Assembly (NCBI GenBank): GCA_021298435.1
Contig: JAJTFJ010000012.1
Coordinates: 1 to 54,974, forward strand
Direction: 5' to 3'
Source of the DNA: Ilumatobacteraceae bacterium
GTDB lineage: Bacteria > Actinomycetota > Acidimicrobiia > Acidimicrobiales > Ilumatobacteraceae
Length of the DNA: 54,974 nucleotides
Shown: one piece after another, positions 43,733-52,931 of the stretch
Numbering within the stretch: the first letter of the stretch is position 1
How the letters are laid out: every line of letters starts with the position of its first letter
The notes under the pieces: generated by a model
What the model was told of the DNA's origin: nothing
Databases searched by the model: none
What the model saw: the letters and a program-made list of their open reading frames with translations, nothing else
Position numbers and translations under genes: made by a program

Positions 43733-44658
43733 GGAAGCGGAACACCCTCGCTGGCTTGCACAATGCGATACCAGTCGGTGCGGCTGAGTTGCACGGCTGT
43801 TGCCTTTGCAAGTTCTTGCAAACGTTCTGGCTGAGTACTGCCGAGAATCGCAATGGGCTTTGATGGATGGGCCAAAACAAATGCAACCGCAATGGCAGAA
43901 CGTGTGACGTTCTCGCGTGCAGCAAGTTCATCAATAACTGTCAACAATTCAGCAGGAACTCCTTCACCGGTTGCAAGGCGACCTCCTGCCAAGGGGCTCC
44001 ACGCCATCGGTGTAATCGCAGCTTCCATGCACAAGTCAAGAGTGCCGTCTCGAAGTGGTTCGAGGTGTGCAGCAGAGAACTGTGGTTGCGTTGTCGCTAA
44101 GCCAGAGTCGAGGAAACCATTCAGTGCGAGTGTTTGAGGCACGGTGTAGTTAGAGACGCCAAACTCTTTCACCAACCCACGAGTGCGCAACGAAGTGAAT
44201 GCTGCAGCAACTTCTTCGGGGTGCGTGAGCATGTCAGGGCGATGAACTTGGTAGAGGTCAATAGTGTCCACATTCATGCGACGTAGTGACGCTTCACATG
44301 CGGCGACGAGATAGTCGCCAGAGGAGTCGTAGGGAACGCCAGGGATGATGCCGCCCTTTGTAGCGAGCACGACCCTGTCTCGAAGACCTGGCACGGCGGC
44401 AAAGACACGAGCGAGTGCTTCCTCGCATGCACCAAAATGTGTACCACCCCAGTCGAGGCCATACACATCTGCGTTGTCGATGAGATTCATGCCGAGATCG
44501 ACAGCGGTCGTCACTGTGGCGATGTTGTCATCATCTGAACCAGTGAGGCGCCAGCACCCGAGCGAGAGAGGTCCGACAGAGCCAAGACTGCTGAGATCTC
44601 GATCGCCAGAAACGTCGAGAGGTGTATTCGGCGCAGCAGGAATCTTGAGATCAGACAT
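43729..44658 (-). CDS. aldo/keto reductase
   Basis: 309 aa NAD(P)H-dependent AKR, TIM barrel. Catalytic tetrad visible: Asp and Tyr in LIDNADVYG, Lys in VVLATKGG, His in DLYQVHRPD. The cofactor region near the C-terminus reads LGSTQPERLQE. TAACCT lies 6 nt before the ATG. Coupled by a 4-nt overlap to the SsuD-like gene, so it may reduce the aldehyde made there. Confidence 0.9.
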   Translation of the reverse strand: MSDLKIPAAPNTPLDVSGDRDLSSLGSVGPLSLGCWRLTGSDDDNIATVTTAVDLGMNLIDNADVYGLDWGGTHFGACEEALARVFAAVPGLRDRVVLATKGGIIPGVPYDSSGDYLVAACEASLRRMNVDTIDLYQVHRPDMLTHPEEVAAAFTSLRTRGLVKEFGVSNYTVPQTLALNGFLDSGLATTQPQFSAAHLEPLRDGTLDLCMEAAITPMAWSPLAGGRLATGEGVPAELLTVIDELAARENVTRSAIAVAFVLAHPSKPIAILGSTQPERLQELAKATAVQLSRTDWYRIVQASEGVPLP

Positions 44659-44664
44659 AGTGCG

Positions 44665-44670
44665 AGGTTA
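44665..44670 (-). promoter_or_regulatory. -10 box of the aldo/keto reductase gene
   Basis: TAACCT on the minus strand, then 6 nt, then the ATG at 44658. It would start an internal transcript within the four-gene oxidoreductase cluster. Confidence 0.4.
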
Positions 44671-44678
44671 GTGAAGTG

Positions 44679-45059
44679 TCAGTCGATTCGTTCGAAACGG
44701 GTGACGCGATGAATTCCCATATGGGATTCTTCATGAAGGGCTCGAACTAGTTGGATGGGGTGTGGGAACCGTGAATCGAAGAGGGCTTGCAGCTCTTGCT
44801 GGAATGCGGTATCGCCGACTGCATCCCATTCTTCTTGGGTATCCCAGACAAACACCAGTGTGACTTCACCTGGCTTTGAATCGTCCAGCCACACTTCTTT
44901 TGACAAAAAAGGAATTCTGCTGAGGCTGGGCATCAGGGCTTCGCCCAAAGTCCACACTTCATGGTCAACTGTGATGAATTCATCGACCACCGCAGGATCC
45001 ATCTGGAAGATCAAGACTTCAACAGGACGGCGTTCTCCGTTGACGTATGAGTAATTCAT
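44679..45059 (-). CDS. TIGR03792-like small protein of unknown function
   Basis: 126 aa. The pattern VLIFQMDPAVVDEFITVDHEVWTL, then SKEVWLDD...EVTLVFVWDTQEEWDAV, resembles the TIGR03792 family, a dimeric alpha/beta-barrel-like group with no assigned function. No signal peptide. The ATG overlaps the stop of the alpha-hydroxyacid oxidase gene by 4 nt, and the AKR gene starts 20 nt downstream. Confidence 0.65.
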   Translation of the reverse strand: MNYSYVNGERRPVEVLIFQMDPAVVDEFITVDHEVWTLGEALMPSLSRIPFLSKEVWLDDSKPGEVTLVFVWDTQEEWDAVGDTAFQQELQALFDSRFPHPIQLVRALHEESHMGIHRVTRFERID

Positions 45060-46279
45060 TGATGAGAGACCGTGCGGATAAGAGATGGGCCGATTTCTGC
45101 AATGGTGCGCACACCTGCGAGGGACATGGTGCGTCGCATTTCTGAATCCAACATCGAAAAGGCTCTCTCAACTCCCGCTTCGCCAGCGGCACCGAGGCCA
45201 TAGAGATATGAGCGACCCATGGTGCAGACCGATGCACCAAGAGCAAGTGCTTTCACGATGTCTCCACCGCGACGAATGCCACCGTCACAAATAATGGGGA
45301 GTGCACCCTGTGTGGCGTGGACAACAGGCGCAATGAGGTCGATCGGTGCAGGGGCGCCATCGAGTTGCCGTCCGCCATGGTTGGAAAGCGCAATTGCATC
45401 GACACCATGTGTCAACGCCAGTTGAGCATCATCGACTGATTGCACGCCCTTGAGAATGATGTGCCCTTTCCATCGTTCACGGAACCATGCGATGTCATCC
45501 CAAGACAACGCGGGGTCGAACTGTTCAGAGATGAAGTCGGACAATGTGACGGCAGTGCCGACGGCGCGACCAGCAGCCCCGCTGATATTGGCAAAGGTGA
45601 TGGGGTCGTGGCGCACAAAGTCCCATGTCCATGACGGATGTGTGATGCCATCGATCAGTGTTCCTGGTCCGAGTTTTGGCGGAAGAGTGAAACCGCGACG
45701 GACATCTCGTTCGCGACGACCAAGAACAGCTGTATCAACAGTGAGCATGATGGCTTCGTAGCCGAGTGATTCCGCGCGAGTGAGCATGTCGTGGACCAAT
45801 GCGCGGTCTTTCCATACATACACCTGGAACCATTTCGGACCATTGCTGACAGCAGCAACTTCTTCGATTGATCGAGTCGACAACGTTGAGAGGCAATACG
45901 GCAACTGATGAGCAGCTGCGACGCGTGCAACAGCAAGCTCGCCTTGTGAATGTGCGATGCGTGTGAAACCAGTGGGAGAAAAGATAAGGGGAGATGGAAG
46001 TGTTCGACCCAGAAGTGTTGTGCTGGTATCAATGTTTGAGACGTCGCGAAGAATGCGAGGCACAAATTCATAGCGTTGGTACGCGTCTCGATTGCGGTGC
46101 AGGCTGACTTCGTCTTCGGCGCCACCATCGATGTAGTCAAAGATGCCGCCCGGTAGTCGGCGCTTGGCAATCAGCCGCAGGTCATCAATATTGGCAGCAC
46201 GGTCAAAACGTCGCTTCCGAGCAGACAGGGTGGGACGCGCGAAACTTGCAACTGATTGCAGTGTTCGAAGTAATCCCAT
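45056..46279 (-). CDS. FMN-dependent alpha-hydroxy-acid dehydrogenase/oxidase (LldD-like)
   Basis: 407 aa. Oxidises L-lactate, glycolate or similar 2-hydroxyacids. Motifs: IFDYIDGGAEDEVSL, FSPTGFTRIAHSQGE, FQVYVWKD, the FMN Lys in HIILKGVQS, catalytic His/Arg in LSNHGGRQLDG, and CDGGIRRGGDIVKALALGA. The ATG at 46279 follows a strong ribosome-binding site (AAAGGGAGA), ruling out 46303. First gene of a four-gene minus-strand cluster. MftD-type mycofactocin enzymes are homologous, but no mycofactocin genes are seen here. Confidence 0.9.
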   Translation of the reverse strand: MGLLRTLQSVASFARPTLSARKRRFDRAANIDDLRLIAKRRLPGGIFDYIDGGAEDEVSLHRNRDAYQRYEFVPRILRDVSNIDTSTTLLGRTLPSPLIFSPTGFTRIAHSQGELAVARVAAAHQLPYCLSTLSTRSIEEVAAVSNGPKWFQVYVWKDRALVHDMLTRAESLGYEAIMLTVDTAVLGRRERDVRRGFTLPPKLGPGTLIDGITHPSWTWDFVRHDPITFANISGAAGRAVGTAVTLSDFISEQFDPALSWDDIAWFRERWKGHIILKGVQSVDDAQLALTHGVDAIALSNHGGRQLDGAPAPIDLIAPVVHATQGALPIICDGGIRRGGDIVKALALGASVCTMGRSYLYGLGAAGEAGVERAFSMLDSEMRRTMSLAGVRTIAEIGPSLIRTVSHQ

Positions 46280-46367
46280 GTTGTCTCCCTTTGCTGTCTT
46301 CACACTAATGATGCGGGCTGTTGTGCTCTGCTTTGGTCAAACACGGCTCCGTGCGTGAAACTACAGC

Positions 46368-48065
46368 GTGGCTTTTCCTTCGGATCTTGATATCGCGCAA
46401 GCGGCACACCTTCTACCAATCGCCGACATTGCGGCTCAGATGGGTTTATTGCCAGACCACCTAGAGATGTACGGCCGCAACGTGGCAAAGATTGACCTCG
46501 ATGCAGTGGGAGACATCACTTCTCAGCCCAAAGGGAAATACGTCGTGGTCACGGCGATTACGCCGACCCCCTTGGGAGAGGGGAAGACCACAACTTCTGT
46601 TGGGCTTGCACAGGCAATGAAGCATGTAGGCAAACGTGGACTTCTTGCGTTGCGCCAACCTTCAATGGGCCCCACATTTGGAATTAAGGGTGGAGCTGCC
46701 GGTGGCGGATACAGCCAAGTGGTGCCGATGGAGAACTTAAACCTTCATCTCACTGGTGACTTTCATGCAGTGACCGCAGCGCACAACTTGTTGGCTGCAA
46801 TGGTGGATAACCATTTACATCACGGCAATGCACTGGGTCTTGCTCTGAAGAAAATCACATGGCGTCGTGTTTTAGATGTGAATGACCGTGCCTTGCGCAA
46901 CATGGTGATTGGTATGGGAGGCAATGAGGACGGTGTTGTCCGTCAATCTGGTTTTGACATCACAGCCGCATCTGAGGTCATGGCTATTTTGGCGCTTGCT
47001 AATGACGCGAACGATCTTCGCGCCCGGCTTGGCCGCATTGTGGTGGGGTACACCAATGATGATGTAGCTGTGACAGCTGAACAGATTGGTTGTGCGGGCG
47101 CTATGGCTGTCATCTTGCGTGATGCCGTGAAGCCGAACTTGATGCAGACCTTGGAGAACACTCCCGCGGTCATCCATGCAGGTCCCTTTGGCAATATTGC
47201 CACGGGCAACTCTTCGGTGATAGCCGACAAGTTAGGTATTCATCTCTGTGACTACTTGATTACTGAAGCAGGCTTTGGTGCGGACATGGGTGCTGAACGT
47301 TTCTTCAATATCAAGTGTCGAGTATCGGGTATGACGCCCGATGCCGCTGTTCTTGTTGCCACGGTGCGCGCACTGAAAGCTCATTCTGGCCAATACAGAG
47401 TGGTTGCTGGCAAGCCATTGCCGCCGGACATGTTGAAAGAGAATCCGGATGATGTTCGTGCTGGTGCTGCCAACTTGGTCAAGCAAATCGAGAACGTAAA
47501 GGCACATGGCGTGTCTCCTGTTGTTGCGATTAATGCATTCCCAGGGGACTTTGCTTCAGAACACGAAGTGATTCGTGAGATTGCAGAATCAGTTGGAGCT
47601 CGTGTTGCCGTATGTTCGCACTTCTCTGATGGCGGTGCAGGGGCTGTCGATCTTGCGAATGCAGTGATTGAGGCGTGCGAAGAACCCAGCAACTTTGCAT
47701 TGTTGTATCCCGATGACGCCTCATTGAAGGAAAAGATCGAAAAGATTGCGACCTCTATCTATGGTGCAGCGAAAGTGGAGTACAGCGCCGAAGCGAATCG
47801 TCAACTGGCGATGTATGAGGCAAATGGTTTTGGCGTGTTGCCCATCTGTGTCGCAAAGACCCATTTGAGTATCAGTGGTGATGCATCTCTCAAGGGTGCT
47901 CCGACTGGGCACACATTGTCGGTGCGCGAAGTCCGCGCCTCTGTGGGGGCTGGCTTTGTGTATCCCATTTGCGGCGACATGCGCACGATGCCGGGACTGG
48001 GTGCACACCCTGCAGCAATCAGTATCGATATCGGCCCCGACGGCCGTGTTGTGGGCTTGTTCTAG
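46368..48065 (+). CDS. fhs: formate--tetrahydrofolate ligase
   Basis: 565 aa. Makes 10-formyl-THF from formate, THF and ATP. P-loop PTPLGEGKTTT near residue 65, RQPSMGPTFGIKGGAAGGGYSQV, and NLHLTGDFHAVTAAHNLL are diagnostic. Slightly above the usual ~555 aa. GTG start at 46368; no Shine-Dalgarno is seen. Its stop directly abuts the stop of the convergent LLM gene. Confidence 0.96.
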   Translation: MAFPSDLDIAQAAHLLPIADIAAQMGLLPDHLEMYGRNVAKIDLDAVGDITSQPKGKYVVVTAITPTPLGEGKTTTSVGLAQAMKHVGKRGLLALRQPSMGPTFGIKGGAAGGGYSQVVPMENLNLHLTGDFHAVTAAHNLLAAMVDNHLHHGNALGLALKKITWRRVLDVNDRALRNMVIGMGGNEDGVVRQSGFDITAASEVMAILALANDANDLRARLGRIVVGYTNDDVAVTAEQIGCAGAMAVILRDAVKPNLMQTLENTPAVIHAGPFGNIATGNSSVIADKLGIHLCDYLITEAGFGADMGAERFFNIKCRVSGMTPDAAVLVATVRALKAHSGQYRVVAGKPLPPDMLKENPDDVRAGAANLVKQIENVKAHGVSPVVAINAFPGDFASEHEVIREIAESVGARVAVCSHFSDGGAGAVDLANAVIEACEEPSNFALLYPDDASLKEKIEKIATSIYGAAKVEYSAEANRQLAMYEANGFGVLPICVAKTHLSISGDASLKGAPTGHTLSVREVRASVGAGFVYPICGDMRTMPGLGAHPAAISIDIGPDGRVVGLF

Positions 48066-49010
48066 TTACTTGCCGCGAAGTGCGGCAACGATTGGTGCGC
48101 ACTCATCAATGTTTTCGCCGCCCACGATGGTGTAACTAAAGCCCCAACGCTCACGACGCTCAAGCAATTGCTCGATGCATGAGTCCACCGAACCGATGAG
48201 AGCGAATGGTGACGCGTCGATCATTTCTTTCGACACGCCAAACATCGATGAGATGCCTTCAACAGTTTTTGCGCGGTCGTCAGTGACCTTGACAAAGAAG
48301 GTGCGAATGTTCATCTCGATGTCATTGAGTCGGTGTGCTCCAGCAGCAGCAACGATGGCAACCTTCTCATCAACCGACTCTGCAGTCATTGTCGACAATG
48401 CTTCTGGGCCAACGACGCCAGCGGTGAGTGTGCCGTTGATGCCAATGATGTCGGCCTCGCGCGCTGCATAACTGAGGACGCGCTTACCGCCACCACCGAT
48501 GAGAACTGGAGGAAGTGGCTTCTGCACCGGCTTTGGGTGACCGTCGTAATTGGTAATCGTGTAGTGCTCGCCTTGGAACGAGAATGGACCTTCTGCCATT
48601 GCTCCACGAATGATGGCCATGCCTTCGATGAAGCGATCGATGCGTACCTTCGGAGAGTCGTAGGGAATTCCCGATTGGTCGTAGTCGCTAATCATCCAAC
48701 CGGCACCCATGCCGATTTCGGTACGACCATCAGAAAGAACATCAAGAGTTGCAAGTTCCTTCGCCATGATGAGCGGATGCTTGTAGTCGTTGTCAAACAC
48801 CAATGCACCAACGCGCAAGGTGGTGGTGGCAGAAGCAGCAGCCATGAGCGCTGGCATCGGAGCTAACTGATCAGTGAAGTGATCCGGCATTGTGAGAACG
48901 TCGTATCCGGCGCCTTCTGCGCGACGAGCAAGTTCTGCCCAGCCTTTTGCTGTTGCTTCTTTACTGACTTGGACACCGAAACGGAATGGGCGATGAGGGA
49001 ATTGCGACAT
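48066..49010 (-). CDS. LLM-class F420-dependent oxidoreductase (TIGR03621-like)
   Basis: 314 aa luciferase-like barrel: FRFGVQVSKEATAKGW, YDVLTMPDHFTDQLAP, EIGMGAGWMISDYDQSGI, PPVLIGGGGKRVLSYAAREADIIG. The pattern matches actinobacterial F420 enzymes of the TIGR03621 type. The start MSQFPHR at 49010 is fixed by TACGGT lying 6 nt upstream; the in-frame extension to 49145 overlaps the divergent penicillin-binding protein gene. Confidence 0.88.
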   Translation of the reverse strand: MSQFPHRPFRFGVQVSKEATAKGWAELARRAEGAGYDVLTMPDHFTDQLAPMPALMAAASATTTLRVGALVFDNDYKHPLIMAKELATLDVLSDGRTEIGMGAGWMISDYDQSGIPYDSPKVRIDRFIEGMAIIRGAMAEGPFSFQGEHYTITNYDGHPKPVQKPLPPVLIGGGGKRVLSYAAREADIIGINGTLTAGVVGPEALSTMTAESVDEKVAIVAAAGAHRLNDIEMNIRTFFVKVTDDRAKTVEGISSMFGVSKEMIDASPFALIGSVDSCIEQLLERRERWGFSYTIVGGENIDECAPIVAALRGK

Positions 49011-49016
49011 AAGGCA

Positions 49017-49022
49017 ACCGTA
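49017..49022 (-). promoter_or_regulatory. -10 box of the LLM gene at 49010
   Basis: TACGGT on the minus strand, then 6 nt, then the ATG; no Shine-Dalgarno. Confidence 0.5.
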
Positions 49023-49032
49023 CCAATGAGTC

Positions 49033-51408
49033 ATGTTGGGAAGTGGTGACGCAGGGCCAATAGCGGTGGCAAGTACGGTGGAAATTGCTGTGAATGACTC
49101 ATCCCGCAAGAAAAGAGCCCATTGGGCAATGCGACTGGGCATCACACTGCTCGCCGGGGCCTTGCTGATGACAGCCGGAATCGTAGGTGCGGCTCCTCAT
49201 GTGTGGAAGATGGCCAACGCCCACGAAGAAACCCCGGTGAAGTTGCCTGGGTTTATCGGACTATCGAACCGCACCAAGATGCTCGACTCCGCTGGGCAAC
49301 AAGTGGGCGTCTTTGAATTCGAGAACAGCCAACCCATTGCGATCGATCAAGTACCCCCGCATGTTGTTGCAACATTTTTGGCTGTGGAAGACAGCAGTTT
49401 TGAAAAGCACAAAGGCGTGAACCTTCGTGCTTTGGTGCGTGCGACTCTTTCTAACTTTCAATACTCAACAGGGCGTCAGGGTGCCTCCACCATCACCCAA
49501 CAAGTAGTGAAGAACGAATACCTCGCCGGACTTCCACGAGATGGCCGATACAAGATTCTGCAAGCGCGCTATGCCGTGATGCTCGAAAAGACGACACCGA
49601 AGAAGGCAATTGTGGAGAGATATCTCAACACGGTGTTCTTCGGCAACAATGCGTATGGCATCCAAGCGGCCTCAGAGGTCTACTTCGGTAAGAAGGTGGC
49701 TGAACTCTCTGTTGCTGAATCGGCATTTCTCGTTGGTCTCGTGCAGGCACCGTCGTCCTATGACCCCATCAACCGCCCAGTGGCATCAAAGCGTCGCTTC
49801 AACCAAGTCATTGATCGATTGGTGCAGGTGAACTTGGTGACGAAGGAAGAGGGCGCGGACCTACAGGCTGAAACTGGTTTCCAAGTACCCGAGACAAAAC
49901 GTGAAGTGCCTCAACAGGGAACAAACCGCACGTACTTCACTGAGATGGTGCGTGACCACCTGCTGAACAAGTCGACGATTCTTGGTGCGACATACCAAGA
50001 ACGATTCAACATGCTGTATCGCGGTGGCATCACCGTGACGACAACACTTGATGCAAAAGCGCAAGCGCAAGCAGAGGAAGCCGCAAAGAAGAATCTTCCT
50101 GCCAACAAAACTGGTATCCAATCATCCATGGTGTCGGTCGATACCGCCACTGGCGCATTACGAGCACTTGTGGGTGGACCCGGCTTTGTCGCAGGCCGAA
50201 CAGAAGTGAACCTCGCGCTGCGACGTCGTCAAACGGGTTCAACGATCAAGATGTTTGTTCTCACGGCAGCACTGGAAGCGGGTGTGCAAGCAAGCGACAT
50301 CATTGACGGCACATTGCCGTGCACATTGCCGAACCCTGGTCTTCCTGAAGAACCGTTCAAGATCACAAAGGGAGTCAGTAACCCCGTTGCGACGCTTGAA
50401 GCACAGACGTATTTGTCGATTAACTGCGCATATGCACGTTTGGCGCAGATTGTCGGGCTGAATCGCGTGGTAAACACGATGTACAGAGTTGCGTCATCGA
50501 GTTATCTCACACGAGAGAACTACAAGATTCAGCCGTATGCAAGTTTCTCCACCGGTGCGAATGAATTCAGCCCATTTGACATTGCATCAGGTGCACAGAC
50601 TGTGGCGAACGGTGGAATTCACCACGAGCCGTACTTCATTGAAAAAGTAGAAGGCCCCAGTGGGGTGTTGTATCAACATCAACTGGCTCCACAGCAGGTG
50701 ATCTCGAAAGAAGTTGCTGATGCTGAAGTTGACATTCTGAAAAAGACAATGACGTTAGGAACTGCTCGTCGTACTCCATTGGCGAACAATCGACCTTCGG
50801 CAGGTAAGACCGGTACGCAAGATGAAAACACCAATGCATGGTTTGTTGGCTTTACAAAGCAGTTGACAACGGCTGTGTGGGTGGGTGATCCGAAGGGGTA
50901 CACGCCAATGGTGAACATTCCTGAGTTCAGGGCTGATGGTGTTGCGCGAGTAACAGGCAATACGTATCCGGTGAGAATTTGGAAAGCGTTTATGGACGCA
51001 GCTCACAAAGATCTGCCCAACGTTGACTGGGATGCTCCGCCAAAGCCCACACGTAATCCGATGCGTCTGTATCTGCCGGGACTTGACTGCATCGCCGACT
51101 TGGTCTCGGGCAAATTGCCGCGCACAGCGACGGGTCCGGTCATCACAGTGGTGCCAAGCGTGACTACAACCACGGTGCCAGTACCTGTGACTGCTGCTCC
51201 TCCAACAGTGACAACGATTCCTGCTGCACCAGTCATCGCTCCGACCACCACGGTGTTTAAAGGCCCGATTGTGCGAGTGGTGGACCCCGGTACGACGATC
51301 GCGCCAACAGATCTCAATCCATTGACCCCCATCGTGGGCGTGGACCCATTACGCACTTTTGTGTACAGCTGTGCAAAGGGTCTCCCAGCATCCGTGCGCG
51401 CGGGCTAG
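49033..51408 (+). CDS. class A penicillin-binding protein (transglycosylase/transpeptidase)
   Basis: 791 aa bifunctional peptidoglycan synthase. A short basic cytoplasmic N-terminus and one membrane helix (~residues 33-55) precede the glycosyltransferase domain (VEDSSFEKHKGVN with catalytic Glu; GASTITQQVVKNEYL). The transpeptidase domain has GSTIKMF (active Ser), SINCA and AGKTGT. A Thr/Pro/Val-rich tail of about 90 residues (VTTTTVPVPVTAAPPT...) follows. The start may instead be the GTG at 49090, which has TACGGT 10 nt before it. Divergent from the LLM gene. Confidence 0.93.
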   Translation: MLGSGDAGPIAVASTVEIAVNDSSRKKRAHWAMRLGITLLAGALLMTAGIVGAAPHVWKMANAHEETPVKLPGFIGLSNRTKMLDSAGQQVGVFEFENSQPIAIDQVPPHVVATFLAVEDSSFEKHKGVNLRALVRATLSNFQYSTGRQGASTITQQVVKNEYLAGLPRDGRYKILQARYAVMLEKTTPKKAIVERYLNTVFFGNNAYGIQAASEVYFGKKVAELSVAESAFLVGLVQAPSSYDPINRPVASKRRFNQVIDRLVQVNLVTKEEGADLQAETGFQVPETKREVPQQGTNRTYFTEMVRDHLLNKSTILGATYQERFNMLYRGGITVTTTLDAKAQAQAEEAAKKNLPANKTGIQSSMVSVDTATGALRALVGGPGFVAGRTEVNLALRRRQTGSTIKMFVLTAALEAGVQASDIIDGTLPCTLPNPGLPEEPFKITKGVSNPVATLEAQTYLSINCAYARLAQIVGLNRVVNTMYRVASSSYLTRENYKIQPYASFSTGANEFSPFDIASGAQTVANGGIHHEPYFIEKVEGPSGVLYQHQLAPQQVISKEVADAEVDILKKTMTLGTARRTPLANNRPSAGKTGTQDENTNAWFVGFTKQLTTAVWVGDPKGYTPMVNIPEFRADGVARVTGNTYPVRIWKAFMDAAHKDLPNVDWDAPPKPTRNPMRLYLPGLDCIADLVSGKLPRTATGPVITVVPSVTTTTVPVPVTAAPPTVTTIPAAPVIAPTTTVFKGPIVRVVDPGTTIAPTDLNPLTPIVGVDPLRTFVYSCAKGLPASVRAG

Positions 51409-51422
51409 TACTGCCTAGCCTT

Positions 51423-51929
51423 ATGGCAATGCTTTTGTGGTTTGTCGGTACGTCGTTTTTGGCGGTGTGGTTTGTTTTTCGCGATGACCAATTTGATTAT
51501 CGCGTTCTCGCGCTCGGCGCTGTAGTTCCCGACATCATTGACATCACAACAGGTGGTGCGTGGGCGATGCATTCAATCATCGCTCCGATTGTTGCGTTAG
51601 TTGTGGTGATGGCCGTTGCACGACGCGGTTCTGTGGGGCGGCGTCGGTGGCTGGCACTGCCTATCGGCATGTTCATGCACCTTGTGTTTGATGGCGCGTT
51701 TAACAACACCAAGAACTTCTGGTGGCCACTGACCGGTATTTCGTTTGATGACAGGCCGTTGCCAAGTTTTGATCGATGGGGTCTGAACATCGCTCTGGAG
51801 ATCGCCGGTGCACTGATGCTCGTGTGGGTATGGAAGACACACTCATTGTCATCACCTGATGCGCGTCAACGCTTTATTCGCACTGGTCGTCTTGTCGGGG
51901 CAACGCAAGGGGAGGCAGGGAAGTGCTGA
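51423..51929 (+). CDS. membrane-bound metal-dependent hydrolase-like protein
   Basis: 168 aa with about four membrane helices. VVPDIIDITTGGAWAMHS and FMHLVFDGAFNN supply the His/Asp pairs typical of YdjM/DUF457-like membrane hydrolases; the match is moderate. No known substrate. Begins 14 nt after the PBP gene, and its stop overlaps the GTG of the next gene by 7 nt, so it is probably cotranscribed with both. Confidence 0.6.
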   Translation: MAMLLWFVGTSFLAVWFVFRDDQFDYRVLALGAVVPDIIDITTGGAWAMHSIIAPIVALVVVMAVARRGSVGRRRWLALPIGMFMHLVFDGAFNNTKNFWWPLTGISFDDRPLPSFDRWGLNIALEIAGALMLVWVWKTHSLSSPDARQRFIRTGRLVGATQGEAGKC

Positions 51930-52501
51930 TTCTTCTTCGTCATGGTCAGACAACTGCGAATGCGCAAGCATTGTTGCAGGGCCATATTGATTTACCCCTT
52001 GATAACGAGGGGGTCGCACAAGCGATGCGTTGCGGTGTGCACATTCGGTCGCAGTATCCGAACGCGCGTGTGGTGTCGAGCCCGTTGCAGCGTGCTCAGC
52101 AAACGGCAGCAGCCATCTCTGACGAGGTGGAAGTTGATGAGCGATTCATTGAACTGAACTACGGCGATTGGGATGGCGTTGCGCTGCGCGAAGTTGACCA
52201 ACAGCAGTGGGCTCAGTGGCGACAAGACCCACATTTCCGTCCGCCGAATGGCGAAACCCTGGTGGAACTTGACGTGCGTGTAAGGCCAGCACTGGAAGAA
52301 CTCTTCGCCGAATCAAAAGAACGCGACATCGTGGTGGTGAGTCACGTCTCTCCAATCAAGAGCGCAATCACATGGGCATTGGGTGTGGGGCCTGAAGTGA
52401 CATGGCGGTGTCATCTCGACCGAGCATCCATCTGTCGCGTCTCGCACGGCGCACGTGGGCCGTCATTGTCAGGAATGAACGAGACCGCACACCTTCTGTA
52501 A
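51923..52501 (+). CDS. histidine phosphatase-family protein
   Basis: 192 aa. Phosphoglycerate-mutase-like phosphatase: catalytic RHGQTTANAQ at the N-terminus, SSPLQRAQQTA, the acid Glu in ELNYGDWDG, and the second His in VVSHVSPIKS. GTG start at 51923 with a GGGAGGCAGGG ribosome-binding site, inside the end of the preceding gene. Small-molecule phosphatase of unknown substrate; relatives include acid phosphatases of cofactor metabolism. Confidence 0.9.
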   Translation: MLILLRHGQTTANAQALLQGHIDLPLDNEGVAQAMRCGVHIRSQYPNARVVSSPLQRAQQTAAAISDEVEVDERFIELNYGDWDGVALREVDQQQWAQWRQDPHFRPPNGETLVELDVRVRPALEELFAESKERDIVVVSHVSPIKSAITWALGVGPEVTWRCHLDRASICRVSHGARGPSLSGMNETAHLL

Positions 52502-52516
52502 CGAAGGGTGGGGGGC

Positions 52517-52865
<349 letters not shown>

Positions 52866-52872
52866 TGTAACG

Positions 52873-52878
52873 AGTGTA
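52873..52878 (-). promoter_or_regulatory. -10 box of rnpB
   Basis: TACACT on the minus strand lies 7 nt before position 52865, the first base of the P1 stem. This fits transcription starting exactly at the RNA's 5' end. Confidence 0.55.
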
Positions 52879-52931
52879 CGGACAGCGCAAACGAAAGGTA
52901 ATCAGAATTACTACCGAAGGGGCAGGACAGA

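Noticed and set aside
45056-46279. MftD-type mycofactocin synthase
   Set aside because: No mycofactocin precursor peptide, radical SAM MftC or MftB partner lies nearby; a general 2-hydroxyacid oxidase is the safer call.
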